Source: Thiomicrorhabdus cannonii (GTDB lineage: Bacteria; Pseudomonadota; Gammaproteobacteria; Thiomicrospirales; Thiomicrospiraceae). From it: a stretch of DNA of 64,000 nt. Within the stretch, counting starts at the first letter, position 1, and each line of letters begins with the position of its first letter. The notes beneath the pieces were generated by a model. That model was not told where the DNA came from, did not search any database, and saw only the letters and a program-made list of their open reading frames with translations. Location: the NCBI RefSeq assembly GCF_013391695.1, contig NZ_JACBGH010000010.1, forward strand, positions 1-64,000, given 5' to 3'. Both the position numbers and the translations under genes were made by a program. Below, in pieces: positions 17,426 through 27,024 of the stretch.

Positions 17426-18436
17426 TTACAGCCCTCCCGCGCGATACAAACGCCAACCCGCCAGGAGCAGGCTCAAAACAAACGCCAGCCCCAGCGGCCA
17501 GACGTAAAATTCGCTTTGCAGGCGGTAGCTGTGGACCTCGTGTTCGCTCGATTCCAGCCGGTTGATGGCGGCGTAGATGGTTTGCAGCTCGGTGGTGTCG
17601 TTGGCGAGGAAAAACTGCCCCTGCGTGAGTTCGGCAATGCGGCGCAGCGTGGCGATGTCCATGTCGGCCTTGCTGTTGCCCAGAAAGGCGTCCAAACCAT
17701 GCGGTGCGCGGGTTTGGCCGACACCGATGGTGTAGATTTTCAGCCCCTGCTGTTGCGCCTGTTGGGCGGCTTCAAGCGGATCGACCCCGTCGGTATTGGT
17801 GCCATCGGTGAGCAGAATCAGCACCAGTTTGGGATGGTGGGCGCTCTGCTTCAACGCCAGCCCGATGGCGTCGCCGATGGCGGTATTGTTGCCGGCCATG
17901 CCGATTTCGGCTTCGTCCAGCAGGGTTTGCACGGTGTTCAGATCATGGGTCAGCGGGCTTTGGGTAAAGGCCTGCGAGCCGAACAGGATCAGCCCCATGC
18001 GGTCGCCCTGACGCTGGCGGATAAAGTCGGCCACCACCGATTTGACGGCGGTGAGGCGGTCGACATCACGGCCGCCGAGCTGCATGTCGTTTTTCTGCAT
18101 GGAACCCGACAGATCGACCGCCAGCAGCAGCTCTTTGCCGCTGGCGCTGAAAGGGGTCGGCGACAGATACCAGACCGGACGCATGGCGGCGAGCATAAAC
18201 AGCAGCCAGATCAGCGTCAGTATCAGCGGAATGCGGGTTTTGCGTGACGCTGTATGCTGCGTCGGCGCATGGCTGAAGGTAGCGGCGACGCGCTGCACAA
18301 TCTGCGGCGCAAGCAGGGGTTTTTGGCTTTGCGGCAGGGGTTTGAAGAGCAGTTTGACCAGCCACGGCAGCGGCAGAAACGCCGCCAGCCAGGGCCATAA
18401 AAACTCGAAATTTTGCCAGAATGCGAGCGTCTGCAT
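17426..18436 (-). CDS. BatA-like VWA-domain membrane protein
   Basis: A 336-residue protein. Two N-terminal membrane segments (WLAAFLPLPWLVKLLF and PLILTLIWLLFMLAAM) are followed by a VWA domain with a complete MIDAS motif, LAVDLSGSMQ, and LLTDGTNTDG further on, and a last membrane helix near the C-terminus (WPLGLAFVLSLLLAGW). It corresponds to BatA. It overlaps the DUF4381 gene by one base upstream and lies two bases from batB/C downstream, so the operon is tightly coupled. Confidence 0.88.
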   Translation of the reverse strand: MQTLAFWQNFEFLWPWLAAFLPLPWLVKLLFKPLPQSQKPLLAPQIVQRVAATFSHAPTQHTASRKTRIPLILTLIWLLFMLAAMRPVWYLSPTPFSASGKELLLAVDLSGSMQKNDMQLGGRDVDRLTAVKSVVADFIRQRQGDRMGLILFGSQAFTQSPLTHDLNTVQTLLDEAEIGMAGNNTAIGDAIGLALKQSAHHPKLVLILLTDGTNTDGVDPLEAAQQAQQQGLKIYTIGVGQTRAPHGLDAFLGNSKADMDIATLRRIAELTQGQFFLANDTTELQTIYAAINRLESSEHEVHSYRLQSEFYVWPLGLAFVLSLLLAGWRLYRAGGL

Positions 18437-18936
18437 TAGAAGTGGTGTCCTTTAATCCAGTGTTGCACGTAACCTCTCAGTTCCATCACGCCGATCTGCA
18501 GCTCTTGTGTGGAATCGGCAGGGCGGTAGGCGGCCTGCAGGGTGCCGCCGAGACTGGGCGGCTGGGGGATATGCTGGGCGCTGCGGTGCAGAAATGCCAG
18601 CCAGTCCTGATCGTTCAAAGCGGCCACGCTGTGGCGGCCGTAGGCGGTGATGGCGACCTGTTTCAACAGCGCATTGAGTTGCTGTATCTGCTCCGCCGGT
18701 GTCATGCTGGCATTAATTTCGCGCAGTTTTTGCAGCGCTTCGCGGCGGTAGGCGTGGCGCTTGCGGCGGTCGATCCAGAACCAGATCAGGGCCAGCAGCA
18801 TGGCGCCGAGACTCAGAAACAGCACCCACCAGGTAAACGCCAATGGCCACCAGCCGACCGGCTCGGGCAGGTGTAGGCCGTGGAGTTGTTGCAGCGCCTG
18901 TTGTAGTGCTTGGTGCTGTTGCGGATCAAGATTCAT
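18436..18936 (-). CDS. DUF4381 family membrane protein
   Basis: A 166-residue protein with one membrane segment (about 28-55) followed by a basic, helical cytoplasmic part. It has the position and shape of the DUF4381 proteins regularly found between DUF58 and VWA genes in MoxR/Bat operons. LNDQDWLAFLHR is the most recognisable stretch. Function unknown; probably a subunit of the membrane Bat complex. Confidence 0.75.
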   Translation of the reverse strand: MNLDPQQHQALQQALQQLHGLHLPEPVGWWPLAFTWWVLFLSLGAMLLALIWFWIDRRKRHAYRREALQKLREINASMTPAEQIQQLNALLKQVAITAYGRHSVAALNDQDWLAFLHRSAQHIPQPPSLGGTLQAAYRPADSTQELQIGVMELRGYVQHWIKGHHF

Positions 18937-18948
18937 CGCTTCGCTCCT

Positions 18949-19887
18949 CTAACGCAACAGCTGCTGTTTGAGCAGGGCCTCTAAGGGCGCTTGCTGGGCG
19001 CTGATCAATGTCAGCGGGATGCCGTGCTGGCGAAAGCGCGTTTTGGCCTGCGACCCGGCCTGTTCAAATTGTTCGCGGTAGTGTTGGCGCGTAATCGGCA
19101 GGCTGCTGTCGATGGTCAAAGCGGGTGCATCGAAAGCGCCGTCGCTGAGGCTTAACCAACCCAGCGCCGGCAGTTCCATTTCCAGTTCGTCATACACGTG
19201 GATGGCGCTGAGGTCGCTGTGTTGGCGCAGGCGTTGCAGATTGTTCAGGGTGGCGTCGTTCAGCGAGAGAAGATCGCCGATCAGAAACAGTTTGCTGCCG
19301 GGTTTGACGGTTTTAAGCAGTTGGGCGCTGGCCTGTTGCCAGAAATGCGGCTGGCTTTTGCCGGGAGCTTGCAGCCCTTGTTGCAGTTTGACTGCCTGTT
19401 GCAGCCAATGCAGCCAGGTTTTCTGTTGGCGCTTGGGGGCAACCCAGGCGGCGTGGCCCGGTGAAAACACCAGTCCGCCGACGGCATCGCCCTGTTGCAA
19501 TGCCGTCCAGCCGAGAATGGTGGCGAGATTGAGCACCTGCGCGCTTTTCAGGCGCACTTGCGAGCCGAAGAACAGCGCCGGGCTCTGTTCGCTGATGACC
19601 AGAATCGGCTTTTCGTGCTCTTCGCTGAAGAGTTTGGTGTGGACCTTGCCGGTGCGGGCGCTGACGCGCCAGTCGATATGGCGGATGTCGTCGCCGGCTT
19701 GGTACTGGCGCACTTCGCTGAACACCATACCGCTGCCTTTGCGCAGACTGTGGTGCTGGCCGCTGACCTGATCCATGACTTTTTGCACACTGTTGAGCTG
19801 GCGATGTTTCACGTGGAACCGCCAGCCCATGAGTTCTTGCAGGGAGTTGTAAAGCGAGGAATCAGGCGTGTGCAAAGACATGGGCAA
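18949..19887 (-). CDS. DUF58 family protein
   Basis: A 312-residue protein with the DUF58 hallmark YQAGDDIRHIDWRVSARTGK followed by HTKLFSEEHEK, then a degenerate VWA-like fold (KLFLIGDLLSLND). DUF58 proteins always accompany MoxR ATPases and are probably their substrate or adaptor. An alternative start is the second Met, two codons in. Residues near 288 read FEQAGSQAK, matching the GAACAGGCCGGGT form of the dispersed repeat at 19053-19070. It lies 7 bases from the end of the moxR gene. Confidence 0.88.
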   Translation of the reverse strand: MPMSLHTPDSSLYNSLQELMGWRFHVKHRQLNSVQKVMDQVSGQHHSLRKGSGMVFSEVRQYQAGDDIRHIDWRVSARTGKVHTKLFSEEHEKPILVISEQSPALFFGSQVRLKSAQVLNLATILGWTALQQGDAVGGLVFSPGHAAWVAPKRQQKTWLHWLQQAVKLQQGLQAPGKSQPHFWQQASAQLLKTVKPGSKLFLIGDLLSLNDATLNNLQRLRQHSDLSAIHVYDELEMELPALGWLSLSDGAFDAPALTIDSSLPITRQHYREQFEQAGSQAKTRFRQHGIPLTLISAQQAPLEALLKQQLLR

Positions 19888-19894
19888 TCCCTGT

Positions 19895-20869
19895 TTACAC
19901 CACCGGCACCAGACGCAGAATCTCGTCCACCAGATCGTCGGCGTGCAGGCCTTCCGCTTCGGCCTCGAAGCTCAACAGCAGACGGTGGCGGAACACATCG
20001 TGCACCATCGCCTGCACGTCGTCCGGGCTGACAAAGTCTTTGCCTTGCAGCCAGGCATGGGCGCGGGCACCGCGCGACAGGGCCAAGGTGGCGCGCGGGC
20101 TGACACCGTAGGCGATTTTGTCGGCCAGTTCACGCTGGTAGGCCTGCGGGTTGCGTGTAGCCATGACCAGTTCGACCAGATAGGTTTTGACGGCGTCGGC
20201 CATATGCAAATTCAGAATCTGCTCGCGTGCCGCAAACAGATCGGCCTGGCTGAGGTGTTCCTGCGGGGCGGCCGCGCTGTGACGGGCTTCGTTCTCCACC
20301 AGTTCGAGAATCTGGTATTCGCTCTCGGCACTGGGATAGTCGATTTTGACGTGCAGCATAAAACGGTCAAGCTGCGCTTCCGGCAGCGGATAGGTGCCTT
20401 CCTGCTCCAGCGGGTTTTGCGTGGCCATGACCATAAACAGCGGGTCGAGCTGGAGAGTGCGTTTGCCGACGCTGACCTGACCCTCGGCCATGGCTTCGAG
20501 CAGCGCCGATTGCACTTTGGCGGGCGCGCGGTTGATTTCGTCGGCGAGGATCAGGTTATGGAAAATCGGCCCGGACTGGAACTCGAACACGCCGGTTTCG
20601 GGGCGGTAGACTTCGGTGCCGGTGATGTCGGCCGGCAGCAGGTCGGGGGTGAACTGGATGCGGTGAAAGCTGCCCTCGATGCTTTGCGCCAGCACTTTGA
20701 TGGCTTTGGTTTTGGCTAGTCCCGGCGGGCCTTCCACCAGCAGATGGCCTTCGGCGAGCAGGGCGATGAGCATACGCTGCGTGAGGTGCGGCTGACCGAT
20801 GATGTGGCGGTTGATGTCGGTTTGCAGCGTCTGGAAACGCGTGGCAAGAGGAGTGTCGGAAGCGTGCAT
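19895..20869 (-). CDS. MoxR family AAA+ ATPase
   Basis: A 324-residue AAA+ ATPase with the MoxR-type Walker A EGPPGLAKTKAIKVLA, Walker B LADEINRAPAKVQSALLEAM, sensor MATQNPLEQEGTYPLPEAQLDRF and the C-terminal lid with SPRATLALSRGARA. It is the first gene of a six-gene minus-strand operon (moxR, DUF58, DUF4381, batA, batB/C, batD), with spacings from overlap to 12 bases. It probably acts as a chaperone assembling or metallating targets with the VWA proteins. The substrate is not known. Confidence 0.92.
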   Translation of the reverse strand: MHASDTPLATRFQTLQTDINRHIIGQPHLTQRMLIALLAEGHLLVEGPPGLAKTKAIKVLAQSIEGSFHRIQFTPDLLPADITGTEVYRPETGVFEFQSGPIFHNLILADEINRAPAKVQSALLEAMAEGQVSVGKRTLQLDPLFMVMATQNPLEQEGTYPLPEAQLDRFMLHVKIDYPSAESEYQILELVENEARHSAAAPQEHLSQADLFAAREQILNLHMADAVKTYLVELVMATRNPQAYQRELADKIAYGVSPRATLALSRGARAHAWLQGKDFVSPDDVQAMVHDVFRHRLLLSFEAEAEGLHADDLVDEILRLVPVV

Positions 20870-20953
20870 AGTCTGACGAAGCCGTTTCTATTAAGGGCAA
20901 AGCACTCATTATACCCATAAAGCACGGCGTCAAAAATCCCATTCAAAAATGTG

Positions 20954-21099
20954 CAGGCCGGGTTGCAAAAGCGTGTTGAACCACAGAGACACAGAGGCAC
21001 AGAGTTTTTTGGATAAGAAAGGCCTATTGGTAACTTCCCTTGCTTAATTTCTCTGTGCCTCTGTGGTTCAAACCCTTTAACCCGGCCTGTTGAGTTTTT
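20954..21099. repeat. Nested inverted-repeat element with AACAGGCCGGGT outer arms
   Basis: A 146-base element filling the gap between moxR and the chemoreceptor gene. The outer arm CAGGCCGGGTT (20954-20964) is inverted at ACCCGGCCTGTTGAGTTTTT (21080-21099). Inside, an arm beginning GAACCACAGAGACACAGAGG (20978-21004) faces CTCTGTGCCTCTGTGGTTC (21051-21069). The whole can fold as two concentric hairpins. The same design recurs at 25648-25806. No coding potential is apparent. Confidence 0.85.
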
Positions 21100-21115
21100 A
21101 ACGCGGAATTTTTGC

Positions 21116-23560
21116 CTATTTTTTAGGCAATAGTTTACTGGTGTCGATTTTGAAGGAGTCGATCAGATCGACCAATCGGCTCATCTCGCGGTGCATCTGT
21201 TCGGTGTCGCGGGCGACCTGATCAACCAGCAGGGCGTTTTCCTGGGTGTCGCTGTCCATCGAGCTGATCGCCTGGTTGATCTGGCCGATGCCGAGGGATT
21301 GTTCCTCGGCGGCACGGCTGATTTCGTCGACCATTTCCGAAACGGTGGTGATGCGCTGGTTGATCTGCTGCAGCATTTGTGCCGATTCGGAGGCGAGTTT
21401 GGAGCCGTGGTCGATCTGCCCGGTGGTGTTGGCCACCAGCGAGGAGATTTCTTTGGCGGCTTCCGCGGTGCGTTGCGCCAGGGTTCTGACTTCTCCGGCC
21501 ACCACGGCAAAACCGCGGCCGTGTTCGCCGGCGCGCGCCGCCTCGACCGCGGCGTTCAAGGCCAGCAGGTTGGTTTGGAAGGCGATGCTGTCAATCAGCG
21601 TGGTGATGTCGGCGATCTTGGCGCTGGCGGCGTGGATGCCCTGAACGGCGCTTTGTGCCTGCTGCATGACGGTTTCGCCCTGGTTGGCATCCTGGCGCGC
21701 TTTTTGGGCAAGCTGGTTGGCGTCTTTGGCGTTGCTCAAGGAGTTTTGCACGGTGGAGGTGATCTCTTCCATCGAGGCGGCGGTTTCTTCAATCGAGGCC
21801 GCCTGGCTCTGGGTGCGCTCGTTGAGGTGCTGGTTGCCGTTTGAGAGCTGTTCGATATTGGCCAGCGCACTCGCCGAGGTGGTTTTGATGTCGATGAAAA
21901 TCGTGGCGATATTGTTCAAGGCGGTGTTGATGGTGTTCTGCAATGTGGCCAGTTCGCCTTTGTAGTCGCCGATGACATGTGCCGTCAGGTCGCCGTCGAT
22001 CAGGTTGGTGAGGCTGCCGTTAAAGCTGGTGAAGCCGTTCTGCAAGCTGTGCAGGGCACGGTTGATATTGGCTTTGAGGATATCCAGATCGCCGCTCAGG
22101 GTCATTTGAATCGGGTGGGAGAACTCCGATTCGGCCATGTCTGCCACCACCGCATTGATCGCGGAAACCGCCTGATTCAGGGTTTTCAAGGTGTGCTGCG
22201 CATTGTCGAGTGCGGCTTTGAATTCGCCATTGGCCTGCTGGCTGGTGTGGATTTGCGCACCAAAGTCAGCCTGACCCAGGGCGGTCAAAACCTGGTTGAG
22301 CGTGGTCATGGTGGCCTGCAGCGTGGTGGCACTCTGGTTGACGGTGGTTTTGAGTTTGTCCAGATCACCGACGGTTTCGATGTGGATGCGCTGCGCCAGA
22401 TCGCCGTTTTGGATGGCGTGCATCGTTGCGGAGGTTTCTGCCAATACCTGTTGGGTGTTATCCAGCAGGCGGTTGAAATCTTGTGCCATGGAGGTGACTT
22501 CGTCCTGATTGTCGCTCACCGCGGCGCGGGCCGAAAAATCGCCCTGGCGGGTCACGGTTTCAATGGTCTGTTTCAGGTTGCTCACCGGGTTGAGTACCAT
22601 TTTGCGCAGCGCAATCACATTGGCGATGACCATCAGTACAATGATCAGCAGCAGTAAACCGAACTCTTTGACGATGGTCTGCTGCACGATGTGCATGGCC
22701 GCTTCCAGTTCGGTGGTGGGGGTGGCGATGATCTCAACGCCGACATCCTTGTTTTGCAGGTCTTTAACCATCACCTGACTGATCAGGTAGCCGTCTTGGA
22801 TGACCCAGTTCTGCTTGTTCAACAGCGGCCAGTCAATCGCCTGTGTCAGTTTCACGGCGTCTTCGCTAAACCATTTCGGGTCGCCCAACACGTAAGCGCC
22901 GATTTTGGTATTGTTTTTTGCCTGGGTGCTGATGGTCAGCGCATAGTCGTTCAGCAGCAGCACATAGTGCATATTGCGCGCTTCATATTCGCGCGCCACG
23001 CTGCCCATGCCCTGGATGAATTCCAGCGAACCGATGTAGTTATCGTCTTTGAACAGAGGCGTAATGCCGCGTACCGAAAGGCCGGCACGTCCAAGCTCCA
23101 GCACCGCGATGGCCTTTTGCTTGGCAATGACTTCCGCCACGCCAAAACGGAAGGAGGAGAGGTCGTCGCCGTACTGCTCGGGTTTCCAGGCGCGCAGGAA
23201 CGAGCGGTTGTCGGGCGTATGGATATGGATTTTGACGTTTTTGAAGTCGGTGTTTTGCGCAAAGGTGCGGTTGACTTCGCTTAGGGATTGCAGTGCCGCA
23301 TCACGATTTTGAGCGGAAACGGCGTCAATCAGCTGCTGATTGGCGGCGAAACTCACGGCATTGGTCACGCCGATGGCGAGCTTGGTGTCGATGCTGCGTT
23401 CCACGTCGGTGCGCAGTTCTTTCGCCAGTTGCGCGGCGGTCTCGGCAAACGCATTCTGATACTTCTGGTATTCGGTAACGGCTAAGCCGATCAACACCAG
23501 AATGGAAATCAGGCTGGTGATGAGTAGCATTTTTGATTGTAGACCAAGTGCTTTGAACAT
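21116..23560 (-). CDS. Methyl-accepting chemotaxis protein
   Basis: An 814-residue chemoreceptor. A membrane helix (about 13-29) and a second one (about 300-325, [17 protein letters not shown]) enclose a periplasmic sensor of about 270 residues that looks like a double-Cache type. HAMP and several HAMP-like repeats follow, then a long signalling coiled coil with the methylation-region motif [15 protein letters not shown] and the hairpin tip [20 protein letters not shown]. It would pass a chemical signal to CheA/CheW. The ligand is unknown and no che genes lie nearby. It appears monocistronic. Confidence 0.93.
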   Translation of the reverse strand: MFKALGLQSKMLLITSLISILVLIGLAVTEYQKYQNAFAETAAQLAKELRTDVERSIDTKLAIGVTNAVSFAANQQLIDAVSAQNRDAALQSLSEVNRTFAQNTDFKNVKIHIHTPDNRSFLRAWKPEQYGDDLSSFRFGVAEVIAKQKAIAVLELGRAGLSVRGITPLFKDDNYIGSLEFIQGMGSVAREYEARNMHYVLLLNDYALTISTQAKNNTKIGAYVLGDPKWFSEDAVKLTQAIDWPLLNKQNWVIQDGYLISQVMVKDLQNKDVGVEIIATPTTELEAAMHIVQQTIVKEFGLLLLIIVLMVIANVIALRKMVLNPVSNLKQTIETVTRQGDFSARAAVSDNQDEVTSMAQDFNRLLDNTQQVLAETSATMHAIQNGDLAQRIHIETVGDLDKLKTTVNQSATTLQATMTTLNQVLTALGQADFGAQIHTSQQANGEFKAALDNAQHTLKTLNQAVSAINAVVADMAESEFSHPIQMTLSGDLDILKANINRALHSLQNGFTSFNGSLTNLIDGDLTAHVIGDYKGELATLQNTINTALNNIATIFIDIKTTSASALANIEQLSNGNQHLNERTQSQAASIEETAASMEEITSTVQNSLSNAKDANQLAQKARQDANQGETVMQQAQSAVQGIHAASAKIADITTLIDSIAFQTNLLALNAAVEAARAGEHGRGFAVVAGEVRTLAQRTAEAAKEISSLVANTTGQIDHGSKLASESAQMLQQINQRITTVSEMVDEISRAAEEQSLGIGQINQAISSMDSDTQENALLVDQVARDTEQMHREMSRLVDLIDSFKIDTSKLLPKK

Positions 23561-23769
23561 ACGGCATTCCTATGGGGTTTCGACAATGAAAATAGCAGTC
23601 GCTGCCTGCAAAGGGGGGTATCTTATCTGCAATATAACGAAAATTTAACCTATCGTTAAATGAATATTGCGATTTTGTGACGGTTTTATGAAAAAAACCA
23701 AATAATAAGTAATATCAAATGCTTATTATTTAGTTTTTATGCGAATTCAATAGGGGATAACCCTAGTGT

Positions 23770-24759
23770 TCAGTTGGGTTTTTGTGCCAGCATTACAACG
23801 CGCAGCGGCGCAGGGTAACCTTCGACGGTTTTGCTTGGATCGGTCGGGTCGAGAAAATCCTTGAGCGAGTTCCATTGCATCCAGTCGGTGGAGCGTTGTT
23901 CCTCGATCGAGGTCTGGTTAAGATCGACACTGCGCACGTTTTCAAAACCGCAGCGCTCCAGCCAAATCGCCAGTTCGGAAACCGAGGGGATAAACCAGAC
24001 ATTGCGCATCTGCGCATAGCGGTCTTTGGGAACCAGCAGTTGTCCGAAACTTTCGGGCACCACCAGCGTTTCCAATACCAGTTCGCCGCCGGGTCTGAGT
24101 TGCGCTTTCAGTTCAAGAATGTGGTCTATCGGCGAACGGCGGTGATAGAGCACACCCATCGAGAAGACGGTGTCGAAAGCGCCGCCCTGTTTGGGAACGG
24201 GCAGTTGCTCCAGCGTCAGCGGCAGGAAATAGGCCGGCACCGCTTCGCCGATAAAATGTTTAAGCGCCAGAAACTGGCTCATAAACAGCAGACTCGGGTC
24301 GACACCAACGGCCAGTTTGACGTTTTCGCCGGCCATGCGCCACAGATGGTAGCCGCTGCCGCAACCGATGTCGAGCACCCGCTTGCCTTCCAGCGGTTGC
24401 AGGTGCGGGCGTACGCGATCCCATTTCCAGTCGGAGTGCCATTCGGTGTCGATATGAATGCCGTGCAGCTCGAAAGGCCCTTTGCGCCAAGGCATCAGCA
24501 GACGCAAAGCGGATTCCAAACGGGCTTTTTGTTCGGCCGGCAGATTGTCTTCGCCGGCGCTGACGGTGGCCTGGTTGAGGTCGTACCCCTGATCGCGCGG
24601 GAATGTACGCAGTATGTCGAATGCTTCAAGCCATTTCGGCAGGTTGCCGTTGCCTTCGGGGTTGAGCGCCTCGTCAATCAGCGCCGGCAGTTCCGCCTTC
24701 CATTCCGCTAAACGCGAATCGCCCAGTTTGTCCCAAAAATGCTCGTAATGCTGCTTCAC
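23770..24759 (-). CDS. cmoB: tRNA U34 carboxymethyltransferase CmoB
   Basis: A 329-residue Rossmann-fold methyltransferase-like enzyme, the length of CmoB. It has the SAM-type glycine motif LDIGCGSGYHLWRMAGE and the family blocks FELHGIHIDTEWHSDWKWDR and FDTVFSMGVLYHRRSPIDHI. CmoB moves the carboxymethyl group of carboxy-SAM onto 5-hydroxyuridine 34, giving cmo5U in tRNAs. It lies 74 bases after cmoA, which makes its cofactor; cmoM, a later step, lies at 31580-32443. Confidence 0.94.
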   Translation of the reverse strand: MKQHYEHFWDKLGDSRLAEWKAELPALIDEALNPEGNGNLPKWLEAFDILRTFPRDQGYDLNQATVSAGEDNLPAEQKARLESALRLLMPWRKGPFELHGIHIDTEWHSDWKWDRVRPHLQPLEGKRVLDIGCGSGYHLWRMAGENVKLAVGVDPSLLFMSQFLALKHFIGEAVPAYFLPLTLEQLPVPKQGGAFDTVFSMGVLYHRRSPIDHILELKAQLRPGGELVLETLVVPESFGQLLVPKDRYAQMRNVWFIPSVSELAIWLERCGFENVRSVDLNQTSIEEQRSTDWMQWNSLKDFLDPTDPSKTVEGYPAPLRVVMLAQKPN

Positions 24760-24833
24760 GTGAAACCCTGTTGATCGTTTACTTTTGGGTGAATTTTAAA
24801 CCACGCCGGCCCCAGGGCACGACATTTTTTGTG

Positions 24834-25577
24834 TTATTTGATGGCGATAAATGACGCGAAATTGTAGGCCTGGAACCAGATGCCGGCGGAGGTAAAGCCG
24901 GTTTGCTTGAGGCGTTGGATATGAAAATCGGCGGTGTCGCTGATGAGCACGTTCTCGAGCGAACTGCGTTTCTGGCTGATTTCCAGCTCGGAGTAGCCAT
25001 TGGCGCGTTTGAATTGCAGGTGCAGGTGTTCGATGGCGTGCTGCAGCGCGCTGTCGTCGAAGTGGATTTTCTCGGACAGAATCAGAATACCGCCCGGTTT
25101 GAGGCCGGCGTAAATGGTATCAAGAAGCTGCTGACGTTTGGCCGGGTCGACAAACTGCAGGGTGAAGTTGATCACCACCACCGAGGCGTTTTCAATCGGC
25201 GTGGCGGTGATGTCGGCGCAGTGCAGTTCCACCGCAATATCGGAGTGGTAGCCGTGCAGGTATTCGCCGGCGCGTTTGATCATGGCTTCGGAGTTATCAA
25301 TGGCGATGATTTTGCAGTTGGGTTGGGTGAGTTTGCGGCGCATGGTCAAGGTTGCCGCGCCGAGCGAGCAGCCCAGATCGTAGAGCTGGCTGTTGGCCTG
25401 CGCAAACTGGGCGGTGAGTTCGCCGATGCCGGTCAGAATGGTCTGGTAACCGGGCACGGAGCGCTGGATCATGTCCGGAAAGACGGCCACCACCGATTCG
25501 TCGAACTGAAAGGCGCCGACCGCCTCATGCGGATGGGCGTAAATCGTATCTTTTTTGCTGGTCAGATTTTCTTTCAT
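24834..25577 (-). CDS. cmoA: Carboxy-SAM synthase CmoA
   Basis: A 247-residue enzyme with the CmoA signatures LYDLGCSLGAATLTMRR (SAM motif I), IIAIDNSEAMIKRA and VVINFTLQFVDPAKR. CmoA converts SAM and prephenate to carboxy-SAM. It is the first gene of a cmoA-cmoB pair on the minus strand, preceded by the nested inverted-repeat element at 25.65 kb. Confidence 0.94.
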   Translation of the reverse strand: MKENLTSKKDTIYAHPHEAVGAFQFDESVVAVFPDMIQRSVPGYQTILTGIGELTAQFAQANSQLYDLGCSLGAATLTMRRKLTQPNCKIIAIDNSEAMIKRAGEYLHGYHSDIAVELHCADITATPIENASVVVINFTLQFVDPAKRQQLLDTIYAGLKPGGILILSEKIHFDDSALQHAIEHLHLQFKRANGYSELEISQKRSSLENVLISDTADFHIQRLKQTGFTSAGIWFQAYNFASFIAIK

Positions 25578-25647
25578 AAAACAGGCGCTCTATGGGCGAA
25601 TGGCAATGCGCGTTATTTTACTGCAATTTTAGGTTTTTAAAAAAGTG

Positions 25648-25806
25648 AACAGGCCGGGTTAAGAGCGTTTTGAACCACAGAGACACAGAGGCACAGAGGA
25701 ATTGAGAAAAAAGCGGTTGGCAACCGGCCTTTGTTTTCCACAAAACTCTGTGCCTCTGTGCCTCTGTGTCTTTGTGGTGAAATTTTTTTAGACCCGGCCT
25801 GTTGAG
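25648..25806. repeat. Second nested inverted-repeat element
   Basis: Outer arms AACAGGCCGGGTT (25648-25660) and ACCCGGCCTGTTGAG (25792-25806). The inner arm begins GAACCACAGAGACACAGAGG (25672-25700) and is inverted at 25746-25780, with CTCTGTGCCTCTGTG visible. It is about 160 bases long and sits between mltC and cmoA, ending nine bases from the mltC stop. The left outer arm has the flavour GTGAACAGG and the right one, read on the other strand, CTCAACAGG, as with other copies. Confidence 0.85.
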
Positions 25807-25814
25807 AATTTAAA

Positions 25815-27011
25815 TTAGACGAACTGGCGTTTGTTTTGGGTGACCTTGACCAGATAGCGGCGTGCTTCGGCATAGGCGAGGTGTTGGGTCAAATGGCTGT
25901 AAACCTGCTGGCTGTTCATGCGGTTGATTTTGGCGATGGCGCTTTGGCGGTTGGCGTGAAAGGCTTTGAGCACATTGCCGCTGCCGGTGTTGTAGGCGGC
26001 GATCACACAGTATTCGCGCGATTTGGGGTCTTTAACGCCCGCCAGATAACGGTTGAACAGAATGGAGAGATAGGCGGTGCCGTATTCGATATTGCTAGCC
26101 GGTTTGAAGAGGGTGTTTTTGCTCGGCTGGCCAGGGCGGTTGTGCAGCAGTTGATGGACGTCGCGCCCGGCGGTGCTCGGCACGATCTGCATGAGCCCAT
26201 AGGCGGGCGCGGAGCTGACGGCGTAGGGGTTGAAGGCGCTTTCGGTCTGGATAATGCCGTAAATCAGCGCGGGTTCGATCTTGAAACGGCGTGCCTGGCG
26301 CAGCACCTCGTTCTGGTAGCGGTGCTGCTGTTTGCCCTGATAATCGCTGGTCATGTCAAAATCGACCGCATGGCGGAGTTTGCCGCCGCTTTGATACTGG
26401 CGGTAGCGGTGTTGGATCAGGTAGTCGGCAAAACGGTTGGCGCGCCACGCGTAGCGCACCGCCTGTTTGTCCTGATCGACCACCAGGCCGTATAGGAACG
26501 GGGTTTTGCCGGCGGGCACCGCATTGGTGCTGAACAGATCCACCTGTGTGGGGTCGTCGGGGGTGAGCAGGGTGCTGACAATGGCGTTTTTAAGGGCGGT
26601 TTTGCTGTCTTTTTCGGCCACCGTTTCCACGCGGATATGGCCGCTGGCAAAGTCGATCAGCGCGCGGCTCTGGTAGCGGTCGGTATATTTAACGTACTCC
26701 TTGGGGGTGGCGATCTGTTTGTCGCCCCAGGTTTTGAAGAGCTCGTCGATGAACGCAGTGAGCTGTTTTTGAATGAGGCTGTCCAAGCCGACCACGCCGC
26801 TGCCGGGAATCTGGGCGCCGATTTGTCCGGCGACTTGCGTGGACACCGCTTTGGAGACGTCGCCTTCGGACAATTGCTGCGCCGTGGTGATGCCGCGACG
26901 TACCTGCGACACGGTGCAGCCGCCAAGCCCCGATGCCGCCAGACCGCCGCCGATTGAAGCGACGGCGGTCAGCAGGGTTTTAAACAGTTGGCGGCGTGAG
27001 GCGATGGACAT
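25815..27011 (-). CDS. mltC: Membrane-bound lytic murein transglycosylase C-like lipoprotein
   Basis: About 398 residues from the ATG at 27011 (MSIASRRQLF). The N-terminus has a Tat-like pair of arginines and a lipobox LGGC, so it is probably lipidated. The first half matches the DUF3393 region of MltC; the C-terminal half is a lytic transglycosylase with the catalytic Glu in QTESAFNPYAVS, then GLMQIVPSTAGRDV and CVIAAYNTGSGNV. It cleaves peptidoglycan to anhydromuropeptides from the outer membrane. An upstream in-frame ATG at 27038 would run into the preceding gene, so the internal start is preferred. Confidence 0.9.
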   Translation of the reverse strand: MSIASRRQLFKTLLTAVASIGGGLAASGLGGCTVSQVRRGITTAQQLSEGDVSKAVSTQVAGQIGAQIPGSGVVGLDSLIQKQLTAFIDELFKTWGDKQIATPKEYVKYTDRYQSRALIDFASGHIRVETVAEKDSKTALKNAIVSTLLTPDDPTQVDLFSTNAVPAGKTPFLYGLVVDQDKQAVRYAWRANRFADYLIQHRYRQYQSGGKLRHAVDFDMTSDYQGKQQHRYQNEVLRQARRFKIEPALIYGIIQTESAFNPYAVSSAPAYGLMQIVPSTAGRDVHQLLHNRPGQPSKNTLFKPASNIEYGTAYLSILFNRYLAGVKDPKSREYCVIAAYNTGSGNVLKAFHANRQSAIAKINRMNSQQVYSHLTQHLAYAEARRYLVKVTQNKRQFV

Positions 27012-27024
27012 TGGCAACCCCGGC

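Noticed and set aside
23561-23769. Gene in the 209-base gap between the chemoreceptor and cmoB
   Set aside because: AT-rich with no sensible open frame; it probably holds only the chemoreceptor promoter.
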